Positions 1-9,430 of a DNA stretch of 64,000 nucleotides are shown piece after piece; positions within the stretch are counted from its first letter, which is position 1, and each line of letters opens with the position of its first letter. The notes beneath the pieces were generated by a model. That model did not search any database, was not told where the DNA came from, and was given only the letters and a program-made list of their open reading frames with translations. Made by a program: the position numbers and the translations under genes. The stretch is taken from positions 1 to 64,000 of the forward strand of contig CAVUGE010000014.1 of assembly GCA_963740945.1 (NCBI GenBank), written 5' to 3'. Source of the DNA: CAVQBP01 sp963740945. GTDB taxonomy: Bacteria; Bacteroidota; Ignavibacteria; Ignavibacteriales; Ignavibacteriaceae.

Positions 1-895
1 AATAGCGGAATTTTTTCCAGGATTTCTCTTTTTAGAAATAATGATACCTCGTTCTGAGGGCCGGCCTGCAGCTTGGATAAAAATGCTGATTCATCATAAC
101 CCAGTCTTTTTTCCGATATATACATAATAGTCTCGAATCTTTTTTTGGAGACTTAATGGTATATTTCTAAAATTTGAAAAGGCCTTTAAACTTTCAATAT
201 TTTTGAAATACTGCTCTTTTGCAGTATCCCTTTTTGAAAGGATATTTGCAACATTACCAATAAGATACCCATAAACACCAACACCAAATAACATTACCAA
301 TATCCAAGAAATATGTTGTGGATTGTCCTGGGGGGTCATATCACCATAACCGACAGTTGTGAATGTTTGAATACACCAGTAGAGTGAATCAATGTATCTA
401 GTTGTGTTATCGGTTTAGGAGAAAAACTGTATAAAACAACCCATCCGCACTATAGCCAATGAATCAGTATTAAAAGCCAAAAAATTAAAAAACCAAGGTT
501 AAGATAATCGGCGAATCTTAGTACATGTCTTTAATTCATGCATATACTAGCTACCCGTGCTAATTTTACTATTCTAAAAAACTGGAGTAAAGGCATGCCG
601 AAAATTAGATGGAATGGAAATGCTGAAATAAAATCAACAGCTATCCAGGGCTTTGAATAACCGGATATTTCTTCCTTTTCGAAAAAAGAGGGGTTCTTGC
701 TTAAATTTAATCCAACCAAAAAATTGTAGAATAAATCCAGCATGAAGATAATAGTTATTATCCAATCTAGATAAATTAGTCCTTCACCGTTCAAATTAAT
801 TACGATTCGGAGAGGGATATAAATTGTGGATAAAACGGTACAAAAAGTAACAATTGAACGCCAGAAATAAGAAAAATATTATCTTTGGAAAACAT
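1..895 (-). pseudogene. decayed voltage/cyclic-nucleotide-gated-type K+ channel (3' end off window)
   Basis: Read on the minus strand, separate frames give consecutive parts of one six-helix K+ channel. A start-like ATG lies at 893-895, S1-like text follows, then S2-S4 (LDWIITIIFMLDLFYNF ... FRIVKLARV) at about 531-860, S5 (FLIFWLLILIHWL) near 455-500, the pore helix and selectivity filter TTVGYGD at 340-360, S6, and a C-linker-like stretch (LQKKIRDYYVYI). The frame is broken at least four times: near 870, an in-frame TAG at 450-452 where an Ala of the HWLACGW type would be expected, a frameshift near 412-418, and another near 100-110 after which GYDESAFLSKL continues in a new frame. Its order of parts and filter identify the family; the number of lesions argues for a dead gene rather than a single read error. 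The end is outside the window, so a cyclic-nucleotide domain cannot be checked. Confidence 0.8.
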
Positions 896-996
896 TTTTT
901 AATATATTAAAAAACAATGAAGATAAGATAATAAATTACTATAAAATTATTAAAGTTTTTTATTAAAAATGGATTAAGATGGGTTTTTATTGATGA

Positions 997-1036
997 TTAA
1001 AAAAGAGATTTGTGTATTCTTTAAATACACAGATCT
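997..1036 (-). terminator. rho-independent terminator of the outer membrane protein gene
   Basis: On the minus strand a 13-base hairpin (AGATCTGTGTATT / AATACACAAATCT, one mismatch, 5-base loop, 1006-1036) is followed at once by a T run (complement of 999-1004). It lies just past the stop of the outer membrane pseudogene at 1045. Confidence 0.7.
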
Positions 1037-1044
1037 TGTAATTT

Positions 1045-1752
1045 CTAATTGTCAAATAAAGAGTTAAAATAAACTACAGCACCTATATTTGCAGTTAATA
1101 AATCGGTTTTCGATTTGGAAGTATTATAAATTACCTTGCCGTTTTCTATTAGTACCGAACCTTCCTTTAAATATTCTGCCTCTGATCCGTATAAATATCG
1201 TGCTTTTAAATCTATGAAGACTGAACTAACCTTTTCTTCGGGATCATCGGAAGAGAAAACTTGAATTAAAAAACCTCCTCCTGCTCCGTAACTCCATGCA
1301 AAATCATCAAAGTTTGTAGAACTAGCTACTTCGTCTACTCCCTTACTCTTAATAGATGTTTCAGTAAAAATATAAGAGCCGCCAAATAAACCTTCTGCAT
1401 AAGGTCTGATTACTCCGGTAGGAAATGCCAGTTGAAAAAGTATATGAAAATTTACAATATTATTTGATTCTGTCAACGTCAACAGTAACATCGGGAATAG
1501 TAGAACTGAAGGGCTCTCTTCTTGATTCACTGCCGTAGTTAATGAATCCTAAATTTAATCCGATTGAAAATGGATTTTGAACTGTTGGTGTAAGAAGAAG
1601 AAATTCACCGCTTACTCCAAACCCGGTTCGGGTTACGTTGTTTTAAATTCACCCATCGGAAATCCTAAAGTGAAATTTAAACCGGCGGATTGCGCAAAAC
1701 AACCAGATGAAATAATAACTAATAGAAAAAGTAATAAAATTGATTTTTTCAT
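1045..1752 (-). pseudogene. outer membrane beta-barrel protein, two frameshifts
   Basis: The minus-strand ATG at 1750-1752 opens a signal peptide (MKKSILLLFLLVIISSG, then CFAQ) and the start of a barrel (LNFTLGFPMGEF). The frame is lost near 1638-1646; the next part continues in another frame (TRTGFGVSGEFLLLTP ... NLGFINYGSE) up to about 1470, where a second shift moves to the last frame (NNIVNFHILFQLAFPTG ... TANIGAVVYF) ending at 1045. Joined, the pieces make a roughly 235-residue porin-like protein with alternating barrel strands, an acidic loop and a final strand ending in aromatic residues. It lies directly beside another broken gene (the K+ channel), which suggests either local decay or poor assembly quality at the window edge. 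Confidence 0.75.
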
Positions 1753-1930
1753 AATTTTCCCTTATTGAGTTACTTTATGTAACTTTTGTATAATTCAATT
1801 TATTTTATTTATTTTTAATTTTAAGTCATTGAAACTTGGGAATGTTAAAATATATCAACATTTCAATAAATAAAATGAATTTTTTATGAACGGCAATTTT
1901 TATTTATAAAAAGAAATATTTGCTTTTTAT

Positions 1931-2524
1931 ATGTTTAAACTAATTCTAAAAATTTTACTTCTTTTTACTTTAATTGCAGCACTATTTATAGTTGGAATAT
2001 CCTCAGGGGTTATAAATATCTCAAAGATTGATACAACAAATAATTCTATTTTATCAAATTTAGAAGATATTGGTATTCTTCATCTAGATAAATTTAGTTT
2101 AAACTATGTTGTTAAAGATAGCGTTGGAAAAGATACTTTGATTTATGATAAATCTACTCCCGGGGATATATTATTTGCAATAATTAACGGTGAAGTAAAC
2201 GCTTGCATTAATTTAAAAGAAATCACAAAAGGAGATATAAAAGAGATTGAAGATACTATACATTTATTTTTACCTGCGCCGGTTCTTTGTAATGCCAAAA
2301 TAAATTATGAACAGTCAAAGATTTATGATAAAAATTTCAATCCGCATGTTCTTAATCGGGAAATATTTGATAAATATTTTCCAAATGCCATCAATAATAT
2401 AAAAGCAGAAGCAATACGCATGGGAATTTTGGATTTGGCAAAAGAAAATGCAAAGAAGATTGTGTTATCTATATTAGAGCAAAGGAGCCGGAAGTTTATT
2501 CGCCTGGATTTTAGAGAAATGTAA
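1931..2524 (+). CDS. DUF4230 domain-containing membrane-anchored protein
   Basis: A 197-residue protein with one N-terminal membrane segment (residues 4-25) and the rest probably outside the cytoplasmic membrane. The middle (GEVNACINLKEI at about 92-103, then a DTIHLFLPAPVLCNAKI strand pair) matches the pattern of DUF4230, a family with no assigned reaction. The C-terminus is helical and basic (AKENAKKIVLSILEQRSRK). It converges with the transporter gene at 2526, with only one base between the stops. The ATG at 1931 is the only start that keeps the membrane segment. Family assignment is by recalled pattern; function is unknown. Confidence 0.65.
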   Translation: MFKLILKILLLFTLIAALFIVGISSGVINISKIDTTNNSILSNLEDIGILHLDKFSLNYVVKDSVGKDTLIYDKSTPGDILFAIINGEVNACINLKEITKGDIKEIEDTIHLFLPAPVLCNAKINYEQSKIYDKNFNPHVLNREIFDKYFPNAINNIKAEAIRMGILDLAKENAKKIVLSILEQRSRKFIRLDFREM

Positions 2525-2525
2525 G

Positions 2526-4040
2526 CTAATTTGATGATTTTATTTGTAAACCTTTTGGAACTAATAGTATTTCAAATAAATCAAATAATCCCTGAACTAA
2601 AAGTGCTAAAACTGCCGCCGGTACCGCACCTTCAAGAATCAACGAAACATTATCTAATCTTATACCAGTTAAAATTGGTTGTCCGTAGCCGCCTGCTCCA
2701 ATTAGTGCTCCCAAAGTAGCAGTTCCCACATTAATAACCGCTGAAGTTTTTATCCCTGCCAAAATCGATCTTGATGCTAATGGCAGCTCAATTAGACGCA
2801 GCCTTGCAAATGAAGATATTCCAAGAGCTTCAGCTGATTCTTTAATTTGTATTGGGATATCAATTAATCCCGAATATGTATTTCTAACAATGGGAAGCAA
2901 ACTATAAAGAAACAATGCTACTATTGCGGGCCAGGAACCAATTCCAAGCAGCGGGATCATAAAAACTAAAAGAGCAAGTGAAGGTATGGTTTGAATTATT
3001 CCGGTGATTCCAAGTATTATATTTGCAATTTTTTGATTTTTATACGCAATTATTCCAAGCGGGATTGCAATAATAATTGCACCTGATAATGATACAAGAA
3101 CCAGAAAAAGATGTTCTTTGGTATAAAGCCATATACGTTCAATAAAAGTATCAATTTCATAGTTTGTTGCTATAAAAAATGTTTTTTTTATATATTCTGA
3201 TGCAGCTATTGTTTCAGGCACTTTTTGAACCTTAACTTCCGCATTCATCTTAATCATTGTAGATTCAGGAATGTTTCCTTCAAGCCGTAGAATTGAATTC
3301 AATGTTCTTGGTGATTTTGATTCAAGTTCCGAGCGGTAAACCAGCACAGCATTATATTCCGGGAAATAACGTAAATCATCTTTTAGTACTTTTAGGTGGT
3401 AATATTCAATATCGGCATCGGTAGAATAAAAATCTATTACATCGATAGATCCGTTATCCAGGCCACGGTATGCAAGATCATGGTCAAGTCCTTTTATATT
3501 CCTTTGAGGTAGATTATATTTATTTTTCAAACCTGGCCACCCATCCTTGCGATCCATGAACTCATTGCTGAACCCGAATCGGAGATCCGGGTGTTGCTTT
3601 AGATCTGAAATTGTTTTAATATTTAATTTATCTGCTAAGCTTTTTTTCATTCCTATGGCATAAGTATCATTAAAACCAAGTGGTTTACTTATATTTATGT
3701 GCATTTTATTTAATTCTTTTTCTAAACTTTCTTCATCTGTAATATTTTTCCCTGCAAATATTTCTTCCTTTATAGTTCCTGTATATTCCGGATAAATATT
3801 AATATCACCCTTGATCAATGCATTCCATAAAATTCTTGTTCCGCCAAGCTCTCTTAAATGCTTTACATTTGAATTTCTTAGACGCGCCAATTGAGTGGCA
3901 ATTTCACTCAAAATTACACTCTCGGTAAATTTCTTTGAACCGATTTTTATAGGATATTTCTCTTTCTTGGACTGAGGGAAAGCAAATATATTAACAAACA
4001 ATAAAAATAAAATTAGTTTAAATAGTATCTTAGAATTCAT
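2526..4040 (-). CDS. osmoprotectant ABC transporter, fused substrate-binding and permease protein
   Basis: A 504-residue fusion. Residues 1-23 are a signal peptide or anchor; about 28-290 form an OpuAC/ProX-type binding domain for quaternary amines (glycine betaine, choline or carnitine type), recognised by IGSKKFTESVILSEI, a LGGTRILWNALIKGDI-like strand and YPEYTGT; about 305-495 form a ProW/OpuB-type permease with six hydrophobic segments and the EAA loop ESAEALGISSFARLRL that contacts the ATPase. The ligand could be another trimethylammonium compound. Better-known fusions of this kind carry the permease first; here the binding domain comes first. No ATPase gene of the transporter lies in the window, so the partner must be encoded elsewhere. 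It ends one base from the convergent DUF4230 gene. Confidence 0.85.
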   Translation of the reverse strand: MNSKILFKLILFLLFVNIFAFPQSKKEKYPIKIGSKKFTESVILSEIATQLARLRNSNVKHLRELGGTRILWNALIKGDINIYPEYTGTIKEEIFAGKNITDEESLEKELNKMHINISKPLGFNDTYAIGMKKSLADKLNIKTISDLKQHPDLRFGFSNEFMDRKDGWPGLKNKYNLPQRNIKGLDHDLAYRGLDNGSIDVIDFYSTDADIEYYHLKVLKDDLRYFPEYNAVLVYRSELESKSPRTLNSILRLEGNIPESTMIKMNAEVKVQKVPETIAASEYIKKTFFIATNYEIDTFIERIWLYTKEHLFLVLVSLSGAIIIAIPLGIIAYKNQKIANIILGITGIIQTIPSLALLVFMIPLLGIGSWPAIVALFLYSLLPIVRNTYSGLIDIPIQIKESAEALGISSFARLRLIELPLASRSILAGIKTSAVINVGTATLGALIGAGGYGQPILTGIRLDNVSLILEGAVPAAVLALLVQGLFDLFEILLVPKGLQIKSSN

Positions 4041-4116
4041 TTTTAATGAATAATATTACTTGCAATTTGTGGACTGGAAAATAGATTATGAAACATTTTG
4101 ATTTTACAATCTAAAT

Positions 4117-4932
4117 TTAAGTCTTTTTATCAAATTTATTTGATAGTAAAGGGTCGAAAATTTTAATTGGTGGTTCGAAATCTTTACTAATTCTATCTCC
4201 TTTATAAAACACATTTTCTAAAAATAGACCTGAAGGGGGTGCTGTATATTTTGCAGGTTCATTGTTTTTATTGTTCAAATATCTCAATAAATCAGATTTT
4301 GATTTCTTTCCTCTACCTATTTCAACTATAACTCCTACCATTCTCCTAACCATCTTCCATAAAAAATGGGATCCTACTATTCTTATTAGAATAAAATTGT
4401 GCTCCTCTTTCAATTGGACATCATCGATTAAAACTTTCGTTGATTTTTCTTCATTATCTATATCTGAAAAAGATATAAAATCATGCATTCCAATAAACTC
4501 TTGCGAAGATAGATTCATATTCTCAAAATTCAAATCATCTTTTATCCACCAGATGAAATTTTTACCAAAAGCTGCTCTCCTTTTAGATATTTCATAAATA
4601 TAACTTCTGGAAACTGCGCTATGGCGGGCATGGAAATTTTTATGAGCCTTTTCAACTTTAAGAATATTAATATCCGGCGGCAATTTATCATTGAACTTAA
4701 TCTTAATTATTTCAGGTGCAAGCATGGTTTTTACATCAAGGTGTGCAACCTGGCAAAGTGCATGAACTCCGCTGTCTGTCCTTCCCGATCCCTGCAAATC
4801 TATATTTGAATCTTTGAAAATTTCTCTTCCAACATTTAACAGAATTCCTTGAATGGTTTTTGCATTTTCCTGCTTCTGCCACCCACTGTAACGGGTACCC
4901 TCATACTCAATATATATTTTGAAACGTGACAA
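4117..4932 (-). CDS. truA: tRNA pseudouridine(38-40) synthase TruA
   Basis: A 271-residue enzyme that isomerises uridines 38-40 in the anticodon arm of many tRNAs. The N-terminal motif YEGTRYSGWQKQ and the active-site motif GSGRTDSGVHALCQ (catalytic Asp53) are intact, as are the later family motifs FHARHSAVSRSYIYEI and FLWKMVRRMVG. The length is slightly above the usual 245-265 because of a short C-terminal extension. It stands 76 bases upstream (in its own direction) of the osmoprotectant transporter and may share a transcript, but the functions are unrelated. Confidence 0.97.
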   Translation of the reverse strand: MSRFKIYIEYEGTRYSGWQKQENAKTIQGILLNVGREIFKDSNIDLQGSGRTDSGVHALCQVAHLDVKTMLAPEIIKIKFNDKLPPDINILKVEKAHKNFHARHSAVSRSYIYEISKRRAAFGKNFIWWIKDDLNFENMNLSSQEFIGMHDFISFSDIDNEEKSTKVLIDDVQLKEEHNFILIRIVGSHFLWKMVRRMVGVIVEIGRGKKSKSDLLRYLNNKNNEPAKYTAPPSGLFLENVFYKGDRISKDFEPPIKIFDPLLSNKFDKKT

Positions 4933-5012
4933 TATTTTGGAATTTAATGTTTTGTAGAATAGTGTCTTAGTACTTCCTTAAAATATCTAAAATTATTAAG
5001 GTATTAAACATT

Positions 5013-6368
5013 TTACATGTTTTTAATTTCAAAAGGCCATTCTTTTTTTACTTTGGATCTTACAAGGAATAAAACAGCTCCAATTATCATTACAGCAGCA
5101 CCTCCGATCGCAAAGTATATCCCTGTAGAAAAAAATAATCCTAACCACATAATTATTGCTATTAATGCCGGTAATGGATATAACCACATTTTAAATGGAA
5201 AAAATGAAGCAGGTTTTCTTTTTTTCAAAATCAGAATACCCGCAGCCTGTCCGATAAACTGGATTAAAATTCTCATTGCTAGTACGGCACTGATTACTTC
5301 TTTAAGCTTAAATAACATGCTAAATATAAAAGCAATTATACCTAGAATAATTAAAGAAGCATCAGGGAAATGCTTTTTAGGATGTGTATGTGCAAATATT
5401 TTGAAGAAAGAGTTATCTATCGCAGCAGCATATGGTATTCTCGAATAGCCAAGAGTAGCAGAAAACAAAGATGAAAAAGCTATCCAAAGAATTAATATCG
5501 TAACAACTATCGCTGCTTTTGAACCATAAATTTTTTGAACAAATGTGCTTACAATAAATTGAGAATTCATGGCTTCATGCCAGGGTATTACCCCCAGCAC
5601 ACTTAACTGCATGGCGAGATAAAGTAAAGCAATTCCTCCTATCGATATGAAAATACTTTTGGGGATATTTCTTCCAGGGTTCTTTAGTTCCGATCCAAGA
5701 TTACAAATATTGTAATAACCAAGGTATGTATAAATGGTCTGTACAGATGCACTTCCAAGTCCCACAAAAAAAATAAAAGATAAATCAAAGGCATTATTCG
5801 GAAAATCAAATGCGAGTTTGGGATTAAAATGAGTTATACCTCCCAATATTAACCAGACAATGGTTGCAATTACTCCAATCCAGAGGAATAAAGAAATTTT
5901 ACCAATCGTTGTAATTCTTCGATATAGAAGAAGAATAATTGTTATCACTAGCAGTCCTGATATAATTTTTTGCCCGGTCGATGAAAGTGGCATTAGAAAA
6001 GTAAAATATTGGGCAAATCCTATTGACCCGGAAGCGATAACTAAAGGAGCTTGAAAAATAGTCTGCCAGATAAAAAGAAACGAGAATATCTTTCCCCAGC
6101 TTTTTGGTCCGTAAATTTCTTTCAAAAAAACATAACTTCCTCCTGCAGCCGGCATTGCTGCACCAAGTTCAGACCAGACTGCACCATCCATAAAAGAAAG
6201 TATTGCTCCTAATATCCAGGCAAGCATGCATTGTGGTCCATTCATTTCTTTAATAACTATCGGAAGAACAATAAATGGACCTATGCCTACCATATCTATC
6301 ATATTAAGAGCAGCGGCTTCTTTTAATCCTAAACCTTGTTCGAGTTTGTGTTCGGGAATATTATTCAA
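5013..6368 (-). CDS. APC-superfamily amino-acid permease
   Basis: A 451-residue polytopic protein with about twelve hydrophobic helices. The first helix carries the unwound binding motif of the amino acid-polyamine-organocation superfamily (MVGIGPFIVLP at about 27-37), and helix 3 has AAMPAAGGSYVFLKEIYG, typical for the family. The C-terminus is short and basic (VRSKVKKEWPFEIKNM). The substrate cannot be told from sequence; neighbours give no pathway hint. It is transcribed alone, with a 224-base AT-rich gap to the divergent ferredoxin gene. Confidence 0.9.
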   Translation of the reverse strand: MNNIPEHKLEQGLGLKEAAALNMIDMVGIGPFIVLPIVIKEMNGPQCMLAWILGAILSFMDGAVWSELGAAMPAAGGSYVFLKEIYGPKSWGKIFSFLFIWQTIFQAPLVIASGSIGFAQYFTFLMPLSSTGQKIISGLLVITIILLLYRRITTIGKISLFLWIGVIATIVWLILGGITHFNPKLAFDFPNNAFDLSFIFFVGLGSASVQTIYTYLGYYNICNLGSELKNPGRNIPKSIFISIGGIALLYLAMQLSVLGVIPWHEAMNSQFIVSTFVQKIYGSKAAIVVTILILWIAFSSLFSATLGYSRIPYAAAIDNSFFKIFAHTHPKKHFPDASLIILGIIAFIFSMLFKLKEVISAVLAMRILIQFIGQAAGILILKKRKPASFFPFKMWLYPLPALIAIIMWLGLFFSTGIYFAIGGAAVMIIGAVLFLVRSKVKKEWPFEIKNM

Positions 6369-6592
6369 AGTAAAATTCTTCCTGGAGTAGTGAGTTTTTA
6401 CCTAACTTAAATATTAAATATTTGTTTACATCAGTTCAATTAGTAAAATATTTCTATAAATTTTTGTGACTTATATTTTTAATACTTCTATTTTATTTGG
6501 GTTAAAAAATAATACTTTTAATTTAATAATTTGTAATTTTATTTTTCGAAGTAAATATTACATTATCATTTTTCAATTTATTTTAATTTAAT

Positions 6593-6817
6593 ATGCAGTA
6601 TCGGCAGTCAAAAACAGGTAAGTTATTAATAGAAATACTTCCAAATAAATGTGACTTTTGCGGATGCTGCGTAGGGGTTTGTCCGGAAGATGCAATCGAA
6701 CTAAAAGAGGCTGAAATATTTATAATAGACCTTCGATGCACAAACTGTGCAAAATGTGTGTGGAGTTGCCCTATTGAGGTTATTAAATTTAATAAAGAAG
6801 GGGTATTGTTAAAATAA
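6593..6817 (+). CDS. 2[4Fe-4S] ferredoxin
   Basis: A 74-residue protein with two complete CxxCxxCxxxCP motifs (Cys20, 23, 26, 30 and Cys49, 52, 55, 59), so two [4Fe-4S] clusters are expected. Cys25 is an extra cysteine beside cluster one. It starts 15 bases before the geranylgeranyl-reductase-family flavoprotein and is almost certainly cotranscribed with it. The pairing suggests that this ferredoxin is the electron donor of that enzyme, as has been reported for some archaeal relatives (inference). The gap upstream, 6369-6592, is very AT-rich and holds no gene. Confidence 0.93.
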   Translation: MQYRQSKTGKLLIEILPNKCDFCGCCVGVCPEDAIELKEAEIFIIDLRCTNCAKCVWSCPIEVIKFNKEGVLLK

Positions 6818-6832
6818 TAAGAACATCACTGC

Positions 6833-8036
6833 ATGAGAAAAGAATATGATATAATAGTAGTTGGCGCAGGTCCTGCAGGCTCTGTAGCTGCAAGGTTTGC
6901 CGCTGAACAAGGTGTCTCCGTTTTAATGCTGGAAAAAGACAGAGATGTAGGATATCCCGTAAGGTGTGGTGAAGCAATTAGTAAAAAAGGCGTTGAACAG
7001 TTTATTTCTCCTGATGAAAAATGGATCACTGCTCACATTAGCAGATTTTCGCTTAATGCACCAAACGGAAATGAAGCCATAATTGAATTCGGCGAATCCG
7101 GCTATGTTCTTGAAAGGAGAATCTTTGATTATGAACTGGCAAAAACAGCTGCAGATGCCGGTGCTGAAATTTTAACCCGTGCTTATGTTAATGGATTAAT
7201 TATTGAAAATGATAAAGTATCAGGAATAAGATACGAATTTCAGGGTGAGCAAAAGGAATTAAAAGCCAAAATAGTAATTGGTGCGGATGGTGTTGAATCA
7301 AGAGTTGGTAGATGGGCGGGAATTAAAACCTATATTGATTTTAGAGATATGGAATGCTGTACGCAAATTACTGCTTCAAATATTTCTGTAGATCCCCAAC
7401 ACACTATATTTTTATTTTGGAGAAAACTATGCTCCGGGAGGTTACTTTTGGGTCTTCCCCAAAGGTAAAAACATTGCAAATATTGGATTAGGGATAAGCG
7501 GAATGGTTGGGAAAAAAAGATCTGCACTTTCTTTTTTAAATGATTTTATGCAAAATAATTATCCTAATTCCCCTATTCTCACATCAATTGCTGGTGGCGT
7601 ACCGTCCACTATTACTTTAAAAAATATTACTTCACCTGGAATAATGCTTGCTGGCGATGCGGCAAGGCAGGTTAATCCATTAAGCGGCGGCGGAATTTCA
7701 TCGGGAATGATTGGGGGAAGTATTGCAGGAAGAATTGCAGGTGAGGCAGTTAAAATGAATAATTTTGATCATATTTTTAACTACGATAAAGAATGGTATG
7801 AAAAGGTGGGTAAAAGACATGAAATATATAATCGATTGAAAAATGGTATTTATAATTTTACCGATGAGAAGTTCAATAAGATAGCTGAATCATTCAATAA
7901 GGTTCCGAAAGAAAAAAGAACACTTGGGAGAATATTTATTACTGCCTTATTTAACCAGCCTTCCTTGCTTACCGATGTTGCTAAAGTCTTTAAATTATAT
8001 AACTCATTTAGCACTTGTTTTGTAAATATACATTGA
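6833..8036 (+). pseudogene. geranylgeranyl reductase family FAD protein, single frameshift
   Basis: The first frame (6833 to about 7410) holds a dinucleotide-binding site VVGAGPAGSVAARFAAEQG, the RCGEAISKKGVEQF segment typical of the GGR family and the second FAD motif VIGADGVESRVGRWAG. It then shifts; the continuation holds GGYFWVFPKGKNIANIG, the family's YxWxFPKG signature, and GIMLAGDAARQVNPLSGGGI. Removing one T from the T5 run at 7409-7413 gives one open protein of about 400 residues (HTIFYFGENYAPGGYFW), so the lesion is a single-base insertion or a read error. The family reduces isoprenoid double bonds on archaeal lipids, chlorophyll side chains or menaquinone tails (MenJ type). In a bacterium with no chlorophyll genes in view, menaquinone or another prenyl lipid is the likelier substrate (inference). 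Confidence 0.85.
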
Positions 8037-8098
8037 TAGAAATATTTTATAAATTTATCAATTAAGAAAATTTTTTTAGTATAAACCAGGAGGTTTAA

Positions 8099-9430
8099 TT
8101 GAATATCGCAGTTGTAGGAACAGGTTATGTAGGATTAGTAACAGGTACTTGTTTTGCTGAAACCGGTAATAATATAGTTTGTGTTGATATTGATAAGAAT
8201 AAAATTGAAAAGATGAAAAAAGGAACCGTTCCTATTTTCGAACCGGGGCTTGATTTGATATTTGAAAGAAATATAAAAGCAGGGAGGTTAAAATTTACTA
8301 CTGATCTTAAAGAATCAGTTAAAAAATCAGATATTATTTTATTATGTCTCCCAACACCGCAGGATGAAGATGGCAGTGCCGATCTGAAATATATTTTAGG
8401 TGTTGCTAACGATCTTGGAAAAATATTTAATGAAGAGCCGGAAATTGGTTATAAAGTAATTGTTGATAAAAGTACTGTACCTGTTGGTACTAGTGAAAAA
8501 GTCAGGCAGGCGATAAAAAACCATGCTAAAAATTTCGAATTTGATGTAGCCAGCAATCCCGAATTTTTAAGAGAAGGTATGGCGGTTGAAGATTTTATGA
8601 AACCTGAAAGGGTAGTTATTGGAACAAGTAGTGATAGAACCAGGAAGGTTTTAGAAGAATTATACGAACCTTTTATAAGATCCGGGAACCCGATTTATTT
8701 TATGGATGAAAAATCTGCCGAAATGACTAAATATGCTGCTAATTCTTTTTTAGCTACTAAAATTTCATTTATGAATGAAATTGCAAATTTATGTGAATTA
8801 ACAGGCGCTGAAGTTGATAAAGTTAGAAAAGGTATTGGTTCGGACTCCAGAATTGGAAAAAGATTTTTATTTCCCGGAGTTGGATATGGCGGTTCTTGTT
8901 TTCCTAAAGATGTAATTGCCTTAATAAATACTGCCAATGAAAATAAATATGATTTCAGTATCTTAAAATCTGTATATAATGTAAATAAAAAACAGGTTGA
9001 ACTATTTTTTAATAAAATAAAAAATCATTTTAATGATCTTTCAGGAATTCACTTTGCAGTTTGGGGTCTTGCTTTTAAACCTAATACCGATGATGTACGC
9101 GAAGCGCCTGCATTAACATTAATAAAAAAATTAATAGATAAAAATGCTACCGTATGCGCCTATGATCCTGAAGCCATGGAAACAACAAAAAAAACTCTGG
9201 GTGATTGCATTAAATATTGTGAAAATCCGTACGAACCTCTTGAAAATGCAGATGCTTTAATAATTATGACTGAATGGAATGAATTCAGAAATCCCGATTT
9301 CAAAAAAATTAAATCAGCACTTAAATCTCCTCTAATTTTTGACGGAAGAAATCTATATGACCTTGAAAAAATGGAGGAACAAAACTTTACTTATTATTCG
9401 GTTGGTAGAAAAACTATTATTAAGAAATGA
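8099..9430 (+). CDS. ugd: UDP-glucose/GDP-mannose 6-dehydrogenase
   Basis: A 443-residue enzyme that oxidises a nucleotide sugar (usually UDP-glucose) to the uronic acid in two NAD-dependent steps. The Rossmann motif GTGYVGLVTGTCFAETG, the DKSTVPVGT and NPEFLREG motifs and the catalytic cysteine in GYGGSCFPKD (Cys267) are all present, as is the C-terminal GLAFKPNTDDVREAPA domain. It starts with TTG at 8099, supported by a strong AGGAGG at 8089-8094 and by the absence of a usable ATG. It overlaps the NusG-like gene by four bases. The product feeds capsule or exopolysaccharide synthesis, but no glycosyltransferase genes follow here. Confidence 0.95.
   Translation: MNIAVVGTGYVGLVTGTCFAETGNNIVCVDIDKNKIEKMKKGTVPIFEPGLDLIFERNIKAGRLKFTTDLKESVKKSDIILLCLPTPQDEDGSADLKYILGVANDLGKIFNEEPEIGYKVIVDKSTVPVGTSEKVRQAIKNHAKNFEFDVASNPEFLREGMAVEDFMKPERVVIGTSSDRTRKVLEELYEPFIRSGNPIYFMDEKSAEMTKYAANSFLATKISFMNEIANLCELTGAEVDKVRKGIGSDSRIGKRFLFPGVGYGGSCFPKDVIALINTANENKYDFSILKSVYNVNKKQVELFFNKIKNHFNDLSGIHFAVWGLAFKPNTDDVREAPALTLIKKLIDKNATVCAYDPEAMETTKKTLGDCIKYCENPYEPLENADALIIMTEWNEFRNPDFKKIKSALKSPLIFDGRNLYDLEKMEEQNFTYYSVGRKTIIKK

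Noticed and set aside
1577..1768. Forward reading within the outer membrane pseudogene
   Set aside because: It is antisense to the signal peptide and first strands of the protein on the minus strand.
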